This document shows, in pieces, positions 16,069 to 25,469 of a stretch of DNA of 41,209 bases. Below the pieces are notes generated by a model that was not told the origin of the DNA, did not search any database, and worked only from the letters and a program-made list of their open reading frames with translations. Location: the NCBI GenBank assembly GCA_023259435.1, contig JALRHZ010000008.1, positions 1 through 41,209 on the forward strand, written 5' to 3'. A program made the position numbers and the translations under genes. The DNA comes from Paracoccaceae bacterium (GTDB lineage: Bacteria > Pseudomonadota > Alphaproteobacteria > Rhodobacterales > Rhodobacteraceae). Positions within the stretch are counted from its first letter, which is position 1; every line of letters starts with the position of its first letter.

Positions 16069-17046
16069 CTAGATCGCGCGTTTCTTAATAGAGCGGGCCA
16101 CCAAGATTTTAAAGCCTTTATCCAATTCGACTTGTTCTACCCGAGAAAAATGCCGTGAAAGTGTGTCCTCATAGGGAAGTTGACGGTTGGCCACCAATAT
16201 CAAGCTTCCTTTAGGATGCAAAATGCGTGACGCTGTTTCGATGAAGGCTTGACCCAAACCTGGGTCTGCGGCCCGAGAGGTATGAAAGGGTGGGTTCATC
16301 ACAACATAGTCAGCGTTAGAAATGCCGCGCCAAGTCGTGGCATCCGCCCACTCAAAGACGGCACGTGGATCTTCAACATTGATCCGTGCGCATTCCACAG
16401 CCGCGTGATCCGCTTCGACAAGATGGACAGTAGTTGCATTAATGCTTTGCAAAACAGCACGCGACAAATATCCCCACCCCGCACCAAGATCGACGACAGT
16501 CCCGGACAAATTTTGGATATGTGGGGCCAACATCGCAGAAGCGATATCAATACCGTCCGCAGAAAACACTCCGGCGGTTGTTACAAACCCATCCCCTATG
16601 TCGCGCAAAGCGGGTGTCGCAAATTCGGTTAGCTGCTCTGATGCAGACATAATCGCAAGTTTGCCATGTGCCTTTGAATAGACATCAACAGTTTGCCCAA
16701 GCTTTTTGACGTCTTTGATCAGGCTCTCGATGCCATCCGTTTTCTGGCCGTCCAAAATGATGTGTCCACTTTTTACAACCGCCGCCGCAGAGGCAACTGC
16801 ATTGCGGTTAAGCTCTTTAGATCGCGTGGCACAGACAAATGCGGTATCAAATACCCCCTCGGCGGCAACGACACAGCGATATCCAGCTGCGGTAAGTAGG
16901 TCGAACATGGGTTTTAAACGACAAACGATGGTTACGTTTGACGGTTCTAACCCCGCCACCTGTTCGATGTTTGATGGAAAGAACACGACAACTTGGCCAA
17001 ACTCGCCAAGTGCCTCTCTTGCATATTCAATTCGGTTCTGAAGCAT
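16069..17046 (-). CDS. rsmC: RsmC-like 16S rRNA guanine-N2 methyltransferase
   Basis: This 325-residue SAM-dependent methyltransferase has the two-domain layout of RsmC: a degenerate N-terminal half and a C-terminal catalytic Rossmann domain with VVDLGAGWGYLSRAVL (SAM binding) and the target-base motif NPPFHTSRAADPGLG. RsmC methylates G1207 of 16S rRNA in the small subunit. The family RsmC/RlmG also includes a 23S enzyme, so the exact target is inferred. The ATG at 17044-17046 has only a weak ribosome site. It lies 22 bases after clpS on the same strand. Confidence 0.85.
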   Translation of the reverse strand: MLQNRIEYAREALGEFGQVVVFFPSNIEQVAGLEPSNVTIVCRLKPMFDLLTAAGYRCVVAAEGVFDTAFVCATRSKELNRNAVASAAAVVKSGHIILDGQKTDGIESLIKDVKKLGQTVDVYSKAHGKLAIMSASEQLTEFATPALRDIGDGFVTTAGVFSADGIDIASAMLAPHIQNLSGTVVDLGAGWGYLSRAVLQSINATTVHLVEADHAAVECARINVEDPRAVFEWADATTWRGISNADYVVMNPPFHTSRAADPGLGQAFIETASRILHPKGSLILVANRQLPYEDTLSRHFSRVEQVELDKGFKILVARSIKKRAI

Positions 17047-17068
17047 AAATGGTCAGCAGATGAGACCG

Positions 17069-17407
17069 CTATTCCTTTTCCATTGTACATTGCAAAGGAT
17101 GCTGATGGCGGCGCGCATAGTCCATAACCTGAACGACTTTGGTCTCTGCAATTTCATGTGAGAACACACCAACCACAGCAACGCCCTTTTTATGAACCGT
17201 CAACATGATTTCAAAGGCTTCGGCATGTGTCATCGAAAAGAACCGTTCCAAAATCATAACGACGAATTCCATGGGCGTGTAATCGTCATTTAGCAACAAC
17301 ACCTTATACAACGGGGGACGCTGCGTCTTTGGCTTGGTCGCCACAACAACGCCGCTCTCGTTTTCCTCGTCGTTTTTGTCTGTCATGCGCACACTATGGT
17401 TTAGCAT
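17069..17407 (-). CDS. clpS: ClpS, ATP-dependent Clp protease adaptor
   Basis: This 112-residue cytosolic adaptor delivers N-end-rule substrates to ClpAP. After a flexible N-terminal tail, the folded domain begins at [20 protein letters not shown], with the Asn-Asp-Asp and Met residues of the N-degron pocket, then [20 protein letters not shown] and the usual end. The start is at 17407, after AAGGG; an ATG at 17386 is also possible. clpA is not next to it here. A 477-base non-coding gap lies upstream. Confidence 0.96.
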   Translation of the reverse strand: MLNHSVRMTDKNDEENESGVVVATKPKTQRPPLYKVLLLNDDYTPMEFVVMILERFFSMTHAEAFEIMLTVHKKGVAVVGVFSHEIAETKVVQVMDYARRHQHPLQCTMEKE

Positions 17408-17884
17408 ACCGACCCTTTTGCTGAATAAACTGTTCGTCGTCTGGAGTTATATATAAGACATCGCAGACAAGTGAAAAGAGGTAATCCAAGGAAATCGTGG
17501 ACGGCAAAATTTCTGTCAGTTGTTTTGCCGCAGACGTCACCCTGAAAAGCAATGAAAATATAGTTGTCTCCCCTCAAACAAGTCGCGAACAGACACCAGA
17601 GAGAAGAGTGATTGCGATGTGAGGTAGATTTCCGCAAAAGCGTCATCCACATTCGAACAAAATTGGTCAGCTTTCAAAGATACTCAACTTATTGCACATA
17701 CCCTAGACCATAGTATTGCCCCTATAGGCCCATTGGACCACAACATATAGTTTTCTTATCCAAAATAAAATATTCCATTGAAAATGAACACTTTATTCAG
17801 CGTAGAACATATGCTAGCTTTTTCAAAAATATAATAAGTCGACCCAAAAATGGGCGGCATGAGGCAGACAAGGAAACCCTAACC
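17408..17884. other. Non-coding gap between clpS and the carboxypeptidase gene
   Basis: This 477-base divergent gap becomes AT-rich towards the carboxypeptidase gene. A TATATA stretch near 17450 could serve clpS as a -10 element, but no convincing -35 or strong plus-strand promoter was found. A minus-strand frame in it has no family-like features. I see no RNA gene or long repeat. Confidence 0.5.
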
Positions 17885-19294
17885 GTGAACGGATCGGCAT
17901 CTCCGGCACGTATATTATTATTTGCGGCCACTTTAGTGTGGTTCGTAATCGTGCTTCCCATAAGTGTTATCGCAGCCCCCTACGCAGCCCTAGTCATGGA
18001 CGCGCGCAATGGTAAAGTTCTGCATGCAGAAAACGCCGATACGCGCCTTCACCCTGCGTCTTTGACCAAAATGATGACGCTCTATGTCGCGTTCCAAGCG
18101 ATTGAAAACGGTGAAATCAGCCTCGACACGATGGTACGCGTGTCTCGCAAGGCCGCATCAGAAGAGCCTTCACGTCTTGGCCTTCGGGCCGGTCAAAGGA
18201 TCAAATTGCGTTATTTAATACGCGCCGCCGCAGTCAAATCGGCAAATGATGCCTCTACTGCGATTGGTGAGGCGATCTCTGGCTCAGAGGCAGCTTTTGC
18301 ACGCCGCATGAATAAAACGGCAAAATCACTTGGCATGACGCGCACAACGTTCAAAAATGCGCATGGCCTGACAGAGGCCGGGCATTTATCAACGGCCCGC
18401 GACATGACGATTTTGGGACGGCATGTGTTTTACGATTTTCCGGAATACTACAACCTATTCTCTCGCCGCACCGCAGATGCCGGGGTCAAAACAGTCAGAC
18501 ACACCAACACGCGCTTTTTGAATTCCTACAAAGGCGCGGACGGCATCAAAACGGGCTATACCCGCGCAGCTGGGTTTAACTTGGTGGCCTCGGCAGAGCG
18601 GGGACAAGAGCGCATTATAACGACTGTCTTTGGGGGCAGATCCACCGCCACACGCAATGCGCAGGTCGCAAAGCTGATGGATTTGGGATTTCGCAAAGCC
18701 CCATCACGAGCCGCTATTGTCAAACCCTCACGCAAATCCATACCAAACGCAACCGGCGGCGCGCAGGGTAAGGTCGTGCGCATGTCAGGTCTCGTCGACA
18801 AAAGCCTCCGTCCCAAAGCACGTCCCACGCAAACACAACAAGTGTCGGAAACGCTGCTGGCCTCTTTGGATCTAGACATACAAGACGAAATCGCACTGGC
18901 CCTAGCAGAAGCTCAAAATGTCTCAGCACCGGCAGATATCCTCGAAACAAGTCTTGTCCCACCAGAACGCCCAGTCAAGTTTGCCCATGTTGCTGCCCCC
19001 AACACGAGGGATGCTAAAATCCAAGAAGTTGTGACCCGCATCTCAACATCTGGACAGCGCGAATGGTCAATCACTGTGGGACGGTTCACCACAAACTATG
19101 CCGCCGAAAAAATGCTGGTGAAAACGGCTTTGGCTGAGATGAATGTCCTAGGGGATGCGTTACGTAAAGTGCGCAAGTCAAGCAAAGGGTTTGATGCCAC
19201 GTTTGTAGGCCTTAGCCGCGAGTCCGCCGATCTTGCCTGTCGCAGGCTGAAGGTGCGCAAAATCACCTGCACAGCCATTGGACCAGACAGCTAG
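17885..19294 (+). CDS. D-alanyl-D-alanine carboxypeptidase with SPOR domain
   Basis: This 469-residue periplasmic penicillin-binding protein of the DacA/DacF class trims pentapeptides in peptidoglycan. A signal peptide spans residues 1-31. Catalytic motifs are all present: S59-LTK62, S119-AN and K222-TG. Residues about 390-466 (REWSITVGRFTTNYAAEKML onward) look like a SPOR domain, which binds denuded glycan at the division site. A Pro/Ala-rich linker joins the two. The GTG start at 17885 is preceded by AAGGAAA. The SPOR fusion suggests a role in septal wall processing, which is inference. Confidence 0.92.
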   Translation: MNGSASPARILLFAATLVWFVIVLPISVIAAPYAALVMDARNGKVLHAENADTRLHPASLTKMMTLYVAFQAIENGEISLDTMVRVSRKAASEEPSRLGLRAGQRIKLRYLIRAAAVKSANDASTAIGEAISGSEAAFARRMNKTAKSLGMTRTTFKNAHGLTEAGHLSTARDMTILGRHVFYDFPEYYNLFSRRTADAGVKTVRHTNTRFLNSYKGADGIKTGYTRAAGFNLVASAERGQERIITTVFGGRSTATRNAQVAKLMDLGFRKAPSRAAIVKPSRKSIPNATGGAQGKVVRMSGLVDKSLRPKARPTQTQQVSETLLASLDLDIQDEIALALAEAQNVSAPADILETSLVPPERPVKFAHVAAPNTRDAKIQEVVTRISTSGQREWSITVGRFTTNYAAEKMLVKTALAEMNVLGDALRKVRKSSKGFDATFVGLSRESADLACRRLKVRKITCTAIGPDS

Positions 19295-19309
19295 TACACC
19301 TGCTTTGGG

Positions 19310-19468
19310 TTATGGCTTGGGCCTATCGTCCCATTCATCGTTCAAGATGCGCTGCGCGTCTCCATCGGGGTCGTCATATTGACGTGATTTAATCGTAAAG
19401 ACAAAGCCCAGCAACCCAACAGCAGCAAGGAACAATGAAATCGGAATGAGGTATAGTAATATATCCAA
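19310..19468 (-). CDS. ccoS: CcoS, cbb3 oxidase assembly protein
   Basis: A 52-residue protein begins with a TTG codon five bases after the ccoI stop. It has one membrane helix (DILLYLIPISLFLAAVG...), then SRQYDDPDGDAQRIL and a short acidic end with WDD, the mark of CcoS. CcoS is needed to insert heme and copper into the cbb3 catalytic subunit. No ATG or GTG is available in frame nearby, so the TTG start decides the call. It closes the ccoGHIS operon. Confidence 0.85.
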   Translation of the reverse strand: MDILLYLIPISLFLAAVGLLGFVFTIKSRQYDDPDGDAQRILNDEWDDRPKP

Positions 19469-19473
19469 GGCAC

Positions 19474-21651
19474 TTACCGTACTCTGAGCGCATTAAGCGA
19501 TACTGTAATCGAAGACAGTGACATCGCCAAGGCCGCAATCAACGGTGTTGCAAGACCAATGATGGCTATGGGTACCGCAATGACGTTATACATTGTGGCG
19601 ATACTAAAGTTTTCGGTAATGCGCCGTTGCGCCTGTTTCGACGTCTGTATCACGTCTGAAATTGGGCTAATGTCTTGTCCCAAAAACACAATATCCGAAG
19701 CAACGCGTGCCGCTTCTAATGCGGTGGCAGGTGAAATCGATGCATGTGCACCGGCTAAGGCCGCAGTATCATTCAATCCATCTCCGACCATCAAGACTTT
19801 GCGACCTGATGAGCGCAGCTGATCTATGAAAGCCGCTTTGTCCTCGGGGTGTATCCCGTATGCAAATTGCGAAATCCCCAACTCTTGTGCAACCCGCTCA
19901 ACCGGCGCCTGCGCATCTCCTGACAACAGGTGTATGTCGTATCCATCGCGAAGCAACGCAGACATAAGATCCTTAGCCCCTTCACGGACATTATCCTCGA
20001 ACTCAAAGATCACAGGTGATTGACCGTCAATCGCAAAGGCGACGGATGTATTGGCAACAGCGTGATCGCAAATCCACTCAGGCCGGCCCAAGCGAAGAGA
20101 CTGGCCTTGCCATTCCCCCTGCACACCATAGCCTGGGATTTCTTTCACGTGTGTGACCTCAACCGCGGCTGTTGTGGACTGTAGAGCATCACTTAGCGCA
20201 ACGGAAAGTGGGTGAGATGAGACCCCCGCAAGTGCCTTGACGATACTTCGCGCTTCTTCCGAAACACGGGGCATCTCAACCAATTTCATGTGCCCAGTTG
20301 TCAAAGTCCCCGTTTTGTCGAAAACGACGGTATCAACTTCCGAGATACGTTCCAACGCGGTTCCGCTTTTGATCAACATACCCTTTTTAAAAAGCCGCCC
20401 TGACGCAGCGGTTGTCACGGCGGGCACAGCCAATCCCAAGGCGCAGGGACATGTGATGATCAAAACAGCAGAGGCGATATTCAGCGCCATACGCAGATCT
20501 CCTGAATAGAGATACCACCCAACGAACGCCAATGCCGATAGAATATGAACGCCGGGTGCATATAGCGATGCGGCTTTATCCGCGATCGAGGTGTAATTGG
20601 ACCGACCGCTTTCCGCGATAGAGACCAATTCAGCAATGCGTGCCAGTGATGTTTCTTGTCCGACGGCTGTTGCTCGAACTTGAATTGGCCCACTCAGGTT
20701 GATCTCGCCCGCGCTGACCTGCGAGCCCACATCCGCCAATTCGGGACGTGTTTCACCGGTGATCAAAGAGCGATCAATCTCGGAAATGCCTTCTACAATG
20801 ACGCCGTCTACGGGCAAACGTCCTCCAGCATTGACCTTTACGATCTCGCCCACACTCACTTCTGAAACAGGCACGGTTTGCACCTCGCCCTGTCGGATGA
20901 CCTGTGCGCGAGGAACCTCCAAAGCGGTCAACTCTTCTGCGGCCGAGCGTGCAATCGCGCGTGTCCTATGATCCAAGTACCGCCCTGCCAATAAGAACGC
21001 GGTCAATGCGATGGCGGCATCAAAATAGGCATGCTCACCAGATAGAACCGTTTCCCAAATCGAGGTCACCAAAGCCAATAGAATGGCCAATGATATCGGC
21101 ACATCCATATTCAATCGTCCTGCGCGCAGCGCAGACCACGCACTTACAAAAAACGGCTGAGCAGAAAACGCAGTCGCCGGCAAAACAATAAGCGCAGATA
21201 TCCAGTGGAACATATCCCGGGTGACGCCCTCTGCGCCAGACCACACTGCAATTGACAATAGCATGACGTTCATCATGGCAAAGGCCGCAACCGCAAGCCG
21301 CATCAACAAGGCGCGACCTGCTTTTTCCGTAGCGGTTTCATTCAGCTGGGTTTGATCCAGTTCAAAGGCTTCAAAGCCCTTGTTTGACAGGAAATGAGCA
21401 AGCTCAACAGCATCGACCTGATCCGTTGCTGTGACAGAAACGCGTTTGAGTGTCAGGTTCACCCTTGCTTCAACCACTTCTGGGTGGTGCGCTAACAGGC
21501 GCTCCACCCCTGAGATACAAGCCGCGCAATGGATCGAAGGCAGGGCCAATGTGATCTTTTGCTGTGGATGCAGATCCGCCGTTTTGCGCGCAACGGCCTC
21601 TTGGGCCAATGGCGCAACCGAACATGCGGGACATGCAGAAATATCACTCAT
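19474..21651 (-). CDS. ccoI: CcoI, copper P1B-type ATPase for cbb3 assembly
   Basis: This 725-residue P-type ATPase has an N-terminal CPAC and a heavy-metal domain with CAAC (42-45), eight predicted membrane segments, the metal-site CPC in ITCPCALGLAVP, the phosphorylation motif DKTGTLTTG, the phosphatase loop ITGETRPE and the hinge GDGLNDTAAL. This is the CcoI/CopA2 class, which exports Cu+ to the periplasm for loading the cbb3 oxidase. Its place between ccoH and ccoS supports that role over general copper efflux. The ATG lies two bases after the ccoH stop. Confidence 0.95.
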   Translation of the reverse strand: MSDISACPACSVAPLAQEAVARKTADLHPQQKITLALPSIHCAACISGVERLLAHHPEVVEARVNLTLKRVSVTATDQVDAVELAHFLSNKGFEAFELDQTQLNETATEKAGRALLMRLAVAAFAMMNVMLLSIAVWSGAEGVTRDMFHWISALIVLPATAFSAQPFFVSAWSALRAGRLNMDVPISLAILLALVTSIWETVLSGEHAYFDAAIALTAFLLAGRYLDHRTRAIARSAAEELTALEVPRAQVIRQGEVQTVPVSEVSVGEIVKVNAGGRLPVDGVIVEGISEIDRSLITGETRPELADVGSQVSAGEINLSGPIQVRATAVGQETSLARIAELVSIAESGRSNYTSIADKAASLYAPGVHILSALAFVGWYLYSGDLRMALNIASAVLIITCPCALGLAVPAVTTAASGRLFKKGMLIKSGTALERISEVDTVVFDKTGTLTTGHMKLVEMPRVSEEARSIVKALAGVSSHPLSVALSDALQSTTAAVEVTHVKEIPGYGVQGEWQGQSLRLGRPEWICDHAVANTSVAFAIDGQSPVIFEFEDNVREGAKDLMSALLRDGYDIHLLSGDAQAPVERVAQELGISQFAYGIHPEDKAAFIDQLRSSGRKVLMVGDGLNDTAALAGAHASISPATALEAARVASDIVFLGQDISPISDVIQTSKQAQRRITENFSIATMYNVIAVPIAIIGLATPLIAALAMSLSSITVSLNALRVR

Positions 21652-21653
21652 GA

Positions 21654-22115
21654 CTAATCTTTCACATAAAGTTCGCGACGCTGTTCAAAGGAGACACCAT
21701 CCTCGGACATTGCCGAGATACGCACAGTCCAAAATCCAGGGGCCAAATCGGCTTTGGCGACATAAGTATCACCGTCAAAGGCAAACTGGGGCGTCAGGTC
21801 ATCCCGAACTGTTGTTTTTCGCCCGATTAGAATATCAAGGTCCCCGACCATGACCGGTGCGCCCTCTTTTGTCAGGAACTCAAGAACAATTTCGCCGTCT
21901 TTATAGGCCAAATCCACATCCCAGCCTAAGTTTTCTTGGGCTGTTCGGCGTGCGTCGAAACTTTGTGAGGCGACATATGAATTTTTCACCTCGAGCCCTG
22001 GAAAGGTTTTGACCGCATTATACGCCAAGATCAAATTCACCGTGATGATAACTCCGAAAAAACCCACAAAAATCAACAAGATTTTACGGCCATTTAGTTC
22101 TCTGGACATAGTCAT
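21654..22115 (-). CDS. ccoH: CcoH/FixH-family cbb3 assembly protein
   Basis: This 153-residue protein has one N-terminal membrane helix (residues 10-30) and a periplasmic beta domain typical of FixH/CcoH. It takes part in cbb3 oxidase assembly and may stay with the complex. Its ATG shares one base with the ccoG stop (TGATG), and the ccoI start follows its stop by two bases, so the genes are translationally coupled. The sequence of this family is weakly conserved; context carries much of the call. Confidence 0.9.
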   Translation of the reverse strand: MTMSRELNGRKILLIFVGFFGVIITVNLILAYNAVKTFPGLEVKNSYVASQSFDARRTAQENLGWDVDLAYKDGEIVLEFLTKEGAPVMVGDLDILIGRKTTVRDDLTPQFAFDGDTYVAKADLAPGFWTVRISAMSEDGVSFEQRRELYVKD

Positions 22116-23548
22116 CAGTTTGCCCTCCCGTTGAAGACAGTATCTTTAAACGCGCTATCGCCACTTTTGACATCTTCGATCCAAATGCGAAGATCGGTCC
22201 GTTCCGCTTGGCTTGCCTCAGAGGCGCTAGGAGCGACAACATATAGCTTTACTTGTTGGGTGGTATCTGCGGGTACGGTGACCAGACCCTCTTCAAAGCC
22301 TTCTATAGTAGAGATAAGGTGTGCCGATGAGGTTGTAGAAATCATAAAATCGGTATCCGAGCCATTTTTGTTGCGGACCCGAAGCTCATATGTATTCCGA
22401 ACGGATCCATCCGAGAGAACCACAAAGGTGGGGTTTCGGACAGGCGCCGCGGTAAAATCAATCGCCGGCCGGACGAACAATGCAACCACCAAGGCAATAC
22501 CAACACCTGCCCACAACACAGTATACAACATCGTACGTAGGCGGAAAATATGTTGCCATATAGGCCGTGGTGGTTTGCCTTGCACCTCGGCAGGCTCATC
22601 CGACAGCGCCATATAATCAATAAGACCACGCGGCTTGCCCAATTTCTCCATCACATCGTCACAGGCATCAATGCACAATGCACAGGTGATACACTCAAGT
22701 TGTTGTCCATCGCGGATGTCGATGCCCATCGGACAGACGTTCACACAGGCCATACAGTCGATGCAATCGCCCAAGGGCTCTTGGTGTTCGGCTTTGCGAT
22801 GTTTGCCACGTGGCTCGCCCCGCCAATGGCGATAGGCCACTGTTAGGGTATCTTCGTCCATCATCGCAGCCTGAATGCGGGGCCATGGGCAGGCATAAAT
22901 GCAAATCTGTTCGCGCATAAACCCACCAAAAATAAATGTAGTCATGGTCAGAACAAACATTGTTGTATAGGCGATTGGACTTGCCTGAAAATTGATCAAA
23001 TCATTAAAAAGCGTTGGAGCATCGGTGAAATAGAAAATCCATGCCCCCCCTGTCGCCAAACCGATCAAAAACCAAACAACCCATTTGGTAATCCGCAACC
23101 GTACTTTTCTGAGATCAAGCTTTTTCTGGCGGTGCAGTCGTAAACGCGCATTACGGTCCCCTTCGATCCAACGTTCGACAAGAATAAAAAGGTCGGTCCA
23201 AACGGTCTGCGGACAGGCATATCCGCACCACACACGGCCCAGCGCAGAGGTAAACAAAAACAGGCCAAGGCCCGCCATGATCAACAAACCAGCAACAAAG
23301 TAGAACTCGTGTGGCCAAATCTCGATCCAGAAAAAGAAAAACCGTCGGTTCGCGAGGTCCAGCAAGACAGCCTGATCCGGCAGCTGCGGACCGCGATCCC
23401 AACGAATCCAAGGCGTTAAGTAGTAAATACCCAGAGTGACCGCCATGATCACCCACTTTAGATTACGAAATGCGCCTGATACGCGACGCGGAAAAATCGG
23501 TTCGCGCGCGGAATAAAGGTTCGGGGGGGTATTTTGCTCTTGGGACAC
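22115..23548 (-). CDS. ccoG: CcoG/FixG-family ferredoxin-type cbb3 accessory protein
   Basis: This 477-residue membrane protein has about five membrane segments, the motif CGYACPQTVWTDLF near residue 108, and two Fe-S cluster motifs: CIDCMACVNVCP and CITCALCIDACD. A C-terminal periplasmic Ig-like domain follows. CcoG is a copper reductase that helps deliver Cu+ for cbb3 assembly. The GTG start follows AGGAG at seven bases. A perfect FNR box centred about 61 bases upstream suggests induction under low oxygen. It heads ccoGHIS. Confidence 0.95.
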   Translation of the reverse strand: MSQEQNTPPNLYSAREPIFPRRVSGAFRNLKWVIMAVTLGIYYLTPWIRWDRGPQLPDQAVLLDLANRRFFFFWIEIWPHEFYFVAGLLIMAGLGLFLFTSALGRVWCGYACPQTVWTDLFILVERWIEGDRNARLRLHRQKKLDLRKVRLRITKWVVWFLIGLATGGAWIFYFTDAPTLFNDLINFQASPIAYTTMFVLTMTTFIFGGFMREQICIYACPWPRIQAAMMDEDTLTVAYRHWRGEPRGKHRKAEHQEPLGDCIDCMACVNVCPMGIDIRDGQQLECITCALCIDACDDVMEKLGKPRGLIDYMALSDEPAEVQGKPPRPIWQHIFRLRTMLYTVLWAGVGIALVVALFVRPAIDFTAAPVRNPTFVVLSDGSVRNTYELRVRNKNGSDTDFMISTTSSAHLISTIEGFEEGLVTVPADTTQQVKLYVVAPSASEASQAERTDLRIWIEDVKSGDSAFKDTVFNGRAN

Positions 23549-23602
23549 ACTGCCACTCCTGTACTTCTAGTGGCGGTATGCACCCAAGCAGGACAAGATT
23601 CT

Positions 23603-23616
23603 TTGATTCAAATCAA
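23603..23616. promoter_or_regulatory. FNR box upstream of ccoG
   Basis: TTGATTCAAATCAA matches TTGAT-N4-ATCAA at every fixed base. It lies in the 84-base gap between the LysR stop and ccoG. A centre at -41.5 would put transcription start near 23568, leaving a short leader with the AGGAG site. A second, weaker copy (TTGATCTTGATCTG, minus strand) overlaps the LysR stop at 23623-23636. Confidence 0.8.
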
Positions 23617-23632
23617 TCTTATCAGATCAAGA

Positions 23633-24532
23633 TCAATATATCCCCGTGACGTCTTGGACCGGTGCCAAATGCGGCCGCAATCGCGCACTAAGCCATTGCG
23701 ATAAATTACGCGCCGTCGGCTTGATAAGGTTTTGCAGTATGCCAAGGTAAAACGTTACATCATCAAGGTTTTCTTTTAAAACAATTAGGTTCCCCTGTGA
23801 GATGGCATCTTGAACATAAATCTTTTCAACAACGGCAAGCCCACGACCCGCGCGCAAATGCGCTAGCATTTCATGCTCCATCACGGGGATTGTTTCTCCG
23901 CTATGGACTGCATCAAAATTGTTGTCTTTTATCCATTGCGTGCCAATTGAGGTATCAGGCGCAATGAGAAGGGGCAAAGCATTCAGACCACGGCCTTTAT
24001 ATCGTTTGACCAAGTCCCGTGCCCCCACCAAGCACAATTGTGTTTTTCCCAGCACCTCAAAGTCATATTCAGGCAATGGTGGTTTTTTATGAACAAGCAA
24101 AACGTCTGTAACATCGTGGTTCACAGATTGTATTGATGTATAGGGAGTCATTGATACTTTTATCAAAGGAAAGCTGCCTTGAAACTCGGGCATGCGGCTA
24201 ACCAAGAAATCATAGCCCATTAACATCGGCAAAGACAGCGTGACTTGTGAACTGGCATCTTGACCTTTTGCAAGTTTCACGCCCTGAATGATTTCAAAAT
24301 ATCCCGCCATCACATATTCTGATAGCTGCCGTCCGGCTGGCGTTAGTGTTATTGGTTTTGTATCGCGGTTGAATACTTTGACCCCTAAATGACCTTCGAT
24401 TTTGTGAAAGTGCTGTTGCACCTCAGCATTAGAGATACCTAGGTGATCCGCCGTCTGTTGAACGGATTCACATTCCGCATATACCGCCAAAGAAGTCATC
24501 GTCGACATTGGGGGAAGATCTGAAAAATGCAT
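23633..24532 (-). CDS. LysR-type transcriptional regulator
   Basis: This 299-residue protein has an N-terminal winged helix (residues 10-68: SVQQTADHLGISNAEVQ, VKVFNR, ITLTPAGRQL) and a C-terminal effector domain, the LysR layout. Its ligand and targets are unknown. It lies between ccoP and ccoG, on the same strand, which splits two operons that are often adjacent. An AGGAG ribosome site precedes the ATG, and the T-tract of the ccoP terminator lies right before that site, so little room remains for a promoter of its own. Expression may rely on read-through from ccoNOQP. Control of cco genes is possible but unproven. Confidence 0.85.
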   Translation of the reverse strand: MHFSDLPPMSTMTSLAVYAECESVQQTADHLGISNAEVQQHFHKIEGHLGVKVFNRDTKPITLTPAGRQLSEYVMAGYFEIIQGVKLAKGQDASSQVTLSLPMLMGYDFLVSRMPEFQGSFPLIKVSMTPYTSIQSVNHDVTDVLLVHKKPPLPEYDFEVLGKTQLCLVGARDLVKRYKGRGLNALPLLIAPDTSIGTQWIKDNNFDAVHSGETIPVMEHEMLAHLRAGRGLAVVEKIYVQDAISQGNLIVLKENLDDVTFYLGILQNLIKPTARNLSQWLSARLRPHLAPVQDVTGIY

Positions 24533-24542
24533 TGCCGCTCCT

Positions 24543-24574
24543 AAAAAAAACCAGACATAGATAACTACGTCTGG
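24543..24574 (-). terminator. Intrinsic terminator after ccoP
   Basis: Minus-strand CCAGACGTAG and CTATGTCTGG form a 10-pair stem (one G-U) with loop TTAT, followed at once by eight T. This is a textbook terminator, 31 bases after the ccoP stop. It should end the ccoNOQP transcript and lies just before the LysR ribosome site. Confidence 0.9.
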
Positions 24575-24605
24575 CTTTCCTGTTGTTTTACGGCTGGAGG
24601 GCGTT

Positions 24606-25469
24606 TTACTCGCCGCCTCCTAGGCTGTGAACATATGCGGCCACAGCACGGATTGAGGCTTCGTCCAAACGATTTTGCCACGCTGGCATCACACCATTGC
24701 GCGCATAGTTGATTTGATAGGCGATGTCGTCATATGTGCCGCCATACAACCAAATCGCATCTGTCAAATTTGGCGCGCCTTGTTCGCGGTCGCCCATACC
24801 AGTTTCACCGTGGCAAGACGCACAGTTATCCGCAAACAACAGGCCACCTGCGTCCACCAATGTTGGGTCATTTGGGGCGCCTGACAGGGATTGAACGTAG
24901 TTTGCCACTTGCGCCACTTCATCTTGGGTAAAGATGTCAACAAAAGCAGACATTGCCGAGAACCGTGCATCAGGGTCCTCTTCATTGCGGATCCCATGTG
25001 AAATGGTTAGGTGGATGTTTTCAATATCCCCACCCCACAACCAATCATCATCCAAAAGGTTTGGATAGCCATTGGCCTTTACACCCGCCGCACCAGAGCC
25101 GTGACACTGGGCACACCATGTTTTGAATACGGCATCCCCTTTGCGTGTGGCGTAGGTCAACAACTCTGGATCTTGTGCGATTTGGGTCAACTCTGTCTCA
25201 ACCAACTTGGCATTGATGGCTGCGTTCGCGGCTTCAGCTTGCTCGAGTTCTGCCGCAACATTGGCCCGTGTTGAATAACCCAGCAACCCTGGTGTCGCTT
25301 CTTTGATCAAGGGCCAAGCAGGATAGGCAATCGTATATCCGATGCCCCAAACGATACAGGCATAAAAGGTCCACAACCACCACCGTGGCATTGGGTTGTC
25401 TAGTTCTTCGATCCCATCCCATTGGTGGCCAGTGGTCGGGACGTTTTTTTCTTGGTCTTTCTTAGCCAT
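24606..25469 (-). CDS. ccoP: CcoP, diheme cytochrome c subunit of cbb3 oxidase
   Basis: This 287-residue subunit carries electrons to the CcoN catalytic site. It has one membrane helix near residues 30-52 and two periplasmic cytochrome c domains with CAQCH (119-123) and CASCH (216-220), each followed by a Met ligand region (FSAMSAF, GVMPAW). I start at the ATG at 25467-25469, after AAGGGAA; this overlaps the ccoQ stop by 8 bases. A start 39 bases upstream would lie deeper in ccoQ and lacks family match. The strong terminator follows. Confidence 0.96.
   Translation of the reverse strand: MAKKDQEKNVPTTGHQWDGIEELDNPMPRWWLWTFYACIVWGIGYTIAYPAWPLIKEATPGLLGYSTRANVAAELEQAEAANAAINAKLVETELTQIAQDPELLTYATRKGDAVFKTWCAQCHGSGAAGVKANGYPNLLDDDWLWGGDIENIHLTISHGIRNEEDPDARFSAMSAFVDIFTQDEVAQVANYVQSLSGAPNDPTLVDAGGLLFADNCASCHGETGMGDREQGAPNLTDAIWLYGGTYDDIAYQINYARNGVMPAWQNRLDEASIRAVAAYVHSLGGGE

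Noticed and set aside
17401-17652. An 83-codon minus-strand open frame upstream of clpS
   Set aside because: Low-complexity, Cys- and Leu-scattered sequence without a recognised motif or ribosome site; it overlaps the clpS start.
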